From positions 1-6,221 of the forward strand of contig DUHF01000121.1 of assembly GCA_013331015.1 (NCBI GenBank): a stretch of DNA of 6,221 nt, in the 5' to 3' direction. The stretch comes from Methanoregula sp. (GTDB taxonomy: Archaea; Halobacteriota; Methanomicrobia; Methanomicrobiales; Methanospirillaceae). The notes under the pieces are model-generated. The model saw only the letters and a program-made list of their open reading frames with translations. It searched no databases and was not told the origin of the DNA. Shown piece by piece: positions 5,453 to 6,221 of this stretch (positions are counted from its first letter, which is position 1; every line of letters starts with the position of its first letter). Both the position numbers and the translations under genes were made by a program.

Positions 5453-5719
5453 ATGAGTATGGAGTTGCCGGGACTACGGACATGGATCGTCTTTTACCTG
5501 ATCTCGTTTGTGGTCCTTCTCTGGGCAGCATTTCTCTCGTCCCAGGGCGTGATGCTCTGGGTGAGCCTGCTCCTTGTCATTCTTATCATCGGCCTGAATT
5601 TTCTGACCGTGCTGAACCAGGTCAAAGTCCATGCAGCACGAAAAGAGTTCCAGCGCAGCCTCACCAAAGATTTTGTCCGGGGCGACGAGCAGGAAAAAGA
5701 TGACCGGCAATCCCACTAA
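5453..5719 (+). CDS. Small two-helix membrane protein, function unknown
   Basis: An 88-residue protein from ATG 5453, or 86 residues from the in-frame ATG at 5459. From the second ATG, residues about 10-27 (IVFYLISFVVLLWAAFL) and 32-52 (MLWVSLLLVILIIGLNFL) are two membrane helices joined by a very short turn (SSQG). They are followed by a charged tail of about 34 residues (QVKVHAARKEFQRS, then DEQEKDD). By the positive-inside rule the basic start of the tail is probably cytoplasmic, making a hairpin with both ends inside. I do not recognise a family. The start is uncertain: AAGGATGAG before the second ATG resembles a ribosome binding site, while the TATA box position suits a leaderless start at the first. 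The TAA stop overlaps the stop of the opposing cheR gene by four bases (CTAA). Confidence 0.65.
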   Translation: MSMELPGLRTWIVFYLISFVVLLWAAFLSSQGVMLWVSLLLVILIIGLNFLTVLNQVKVHAARKEFQRSLTKDFVRGDEQEKDDRQSH

Positions 5720-6221
5720 GGGGTTCGCGGTTGCGGGGGCTTTTCCCGCTTGACGAATACTTTCTGGGCAGTATTCTTAGCGATAAAGAGATCTTCGACC
5801 TGCCGGCCAAGGTACTCGGTCTTGCCCATGATGTAAAAGCCGTCCGCAACCAGCGCCGAATGGAACAACCGGGCAAGATCATCTTTCTGCTTCTCGGTAA
5901 AGTAAATCGTGACGTTCCGGCAGGTGATGAGATCAACATACCGGACCGGCGGGACCCCGCTCATCAGGTCATGGGGACGGAACCGGAGCAGTTCCTTGAG
6001 GTGGGGTTTTGCCTCGTACAGGCCGTCCGGACGTTTCATGAAATGGCGCTGGATCTGCACGGTCGGCAGTTTCTGCATTGCTTTTTCCTCAAAAACCCCG
6101 GCCTTTGCCTTTGCCAGTACCACCTCATCAATATCCGTAGCAGTGATGATGCCGCTCCAGTCCTTATGGTTGACCAGCGCATCATGGAGGAGGATCGCAA
6201 GGGTATAGGGTTCTTCCCCGG
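5716..6221 (-). CDS. cheR: CheR-type chemoreceptor glutamate methyltransferase, C-terminal part
   Basis: The frame is open to the window edge; 167 complete codons are visible and the N-terminus lies outside. The product transfers methyl groups from S-adenosylmethionine to glutamates of chemoreceptors, tuning adaptation in chemotaxis at the cytoplasmic face of the membrane. Visible motifs, numbered from the first complete codon, are GEEPYTLAI at 1-9 (the conserved SAM-binding stretch of CheR), and ATDID at 27-31, whose acidic residue contacts the SAM ribose. DLITCRNVTIYF at 96-107 is the diagnostic CheR signature, and ADGFYIMGKTEYLG forms the last core strands. The C-terminus ends in a short Lys/Pro tail (KREKPPQPRTP) with no TPR or PAS extension. 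A GTG at 6123 is only an internal valine, because the motifs upstream of it are in frame. No other chemotaxis gene is visible. It is convergent with the small membrane-protein gene. Confidence 0.92.
   Translation of the reverse strand, partial: GEEPYTLAILLHDALVNHKDWSGIITATDIDEVVLAKAKAGVFEEKAMQKLPTVQIQRHFMKRPDGLYEAKPHLKELLRFRPHDLMSGVPPVRYVDLITCRNVTIYFTEKQKDDLARLFHSALVADGFYIMGKTEYLGRQVEDLFIAKNTAQKVFVKREKPPQPRTP

Noticed and set aside
5909..6208. Plus-strand ORF of 99 codons opposite cheR
   Set aside because: The opposite strand carries the CheR signature motifs; this reading is Arg/Ser/Thr-rich shadow sequence.

Overview
The window reads as an ordinary chromosomal stretch of a methanogenic euryarchaeon, most likely a member of the Methanomicrobiales (Methanoregula/Methanospirillum type). 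This assignment is inference, from recognisable protein families only: a UPF0200-type P-loop protein, an archaeal S1/OB-fold DHH protein, a small winged-helix protein of the DUF7123 type, oligo-T 3' ends and archaeal TATA boxes. The large genes are GC-rich. The 3.9-4.6 kb segment is visibly more AT-rich.

Left part (1-1854, plus strand): a tightly packed operon of three genes. They are the C-terminal end of a UPF0200/dephospho-CoA-kinase-like NTPase, a xylose-isomerase-like TIM-barrel protein, and RNase Z (tRNA 3' processing). Both junctions are 4-base ATGA overlaps, so the genes are probably translationally coupled. An oligo-T stretch follows.

Middle (about 1855-4567, plus strand): a 617-residue protein with an S1 domain, a second OB fold, and DHH and DHHA1 domains. 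It is an archaeal RecJ-like nuclease/phosphoesterase with all catalytic motifs present. A 222-base AT-rich intergenic region follows. It holds possible RNA-like secondary structure and a TATA box framed by a perfect inverted repeat. Next come an 83-residue winged-helix protein and an unrecognised 62-residue protein, probably co-transcribed.

Right part (4568-6221): a minus-strand membrane-anchored exported protein with a proline/threonine linker and N-glycosylation sequons. A region of about 160 bases with apparently leaderless promoters pointing both ways separates it from a plus-strand two-helix membrane protein. The last gene is the C-terminal part of a CheR-type chemoreceptor methyltransferase on the minus strand, whose stop overlaps the stop of the small membrane gene.

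I see no insertion sequence, CRISPR array, tRNA or rRNA, and no phage-like gene. No clearly new system is visible. The best leads are the TATA-framing operator candidate with its two small downstream genes, the possible pseudoknot upstream of it, and the uncharacterised exported and membrane proteins on the right.
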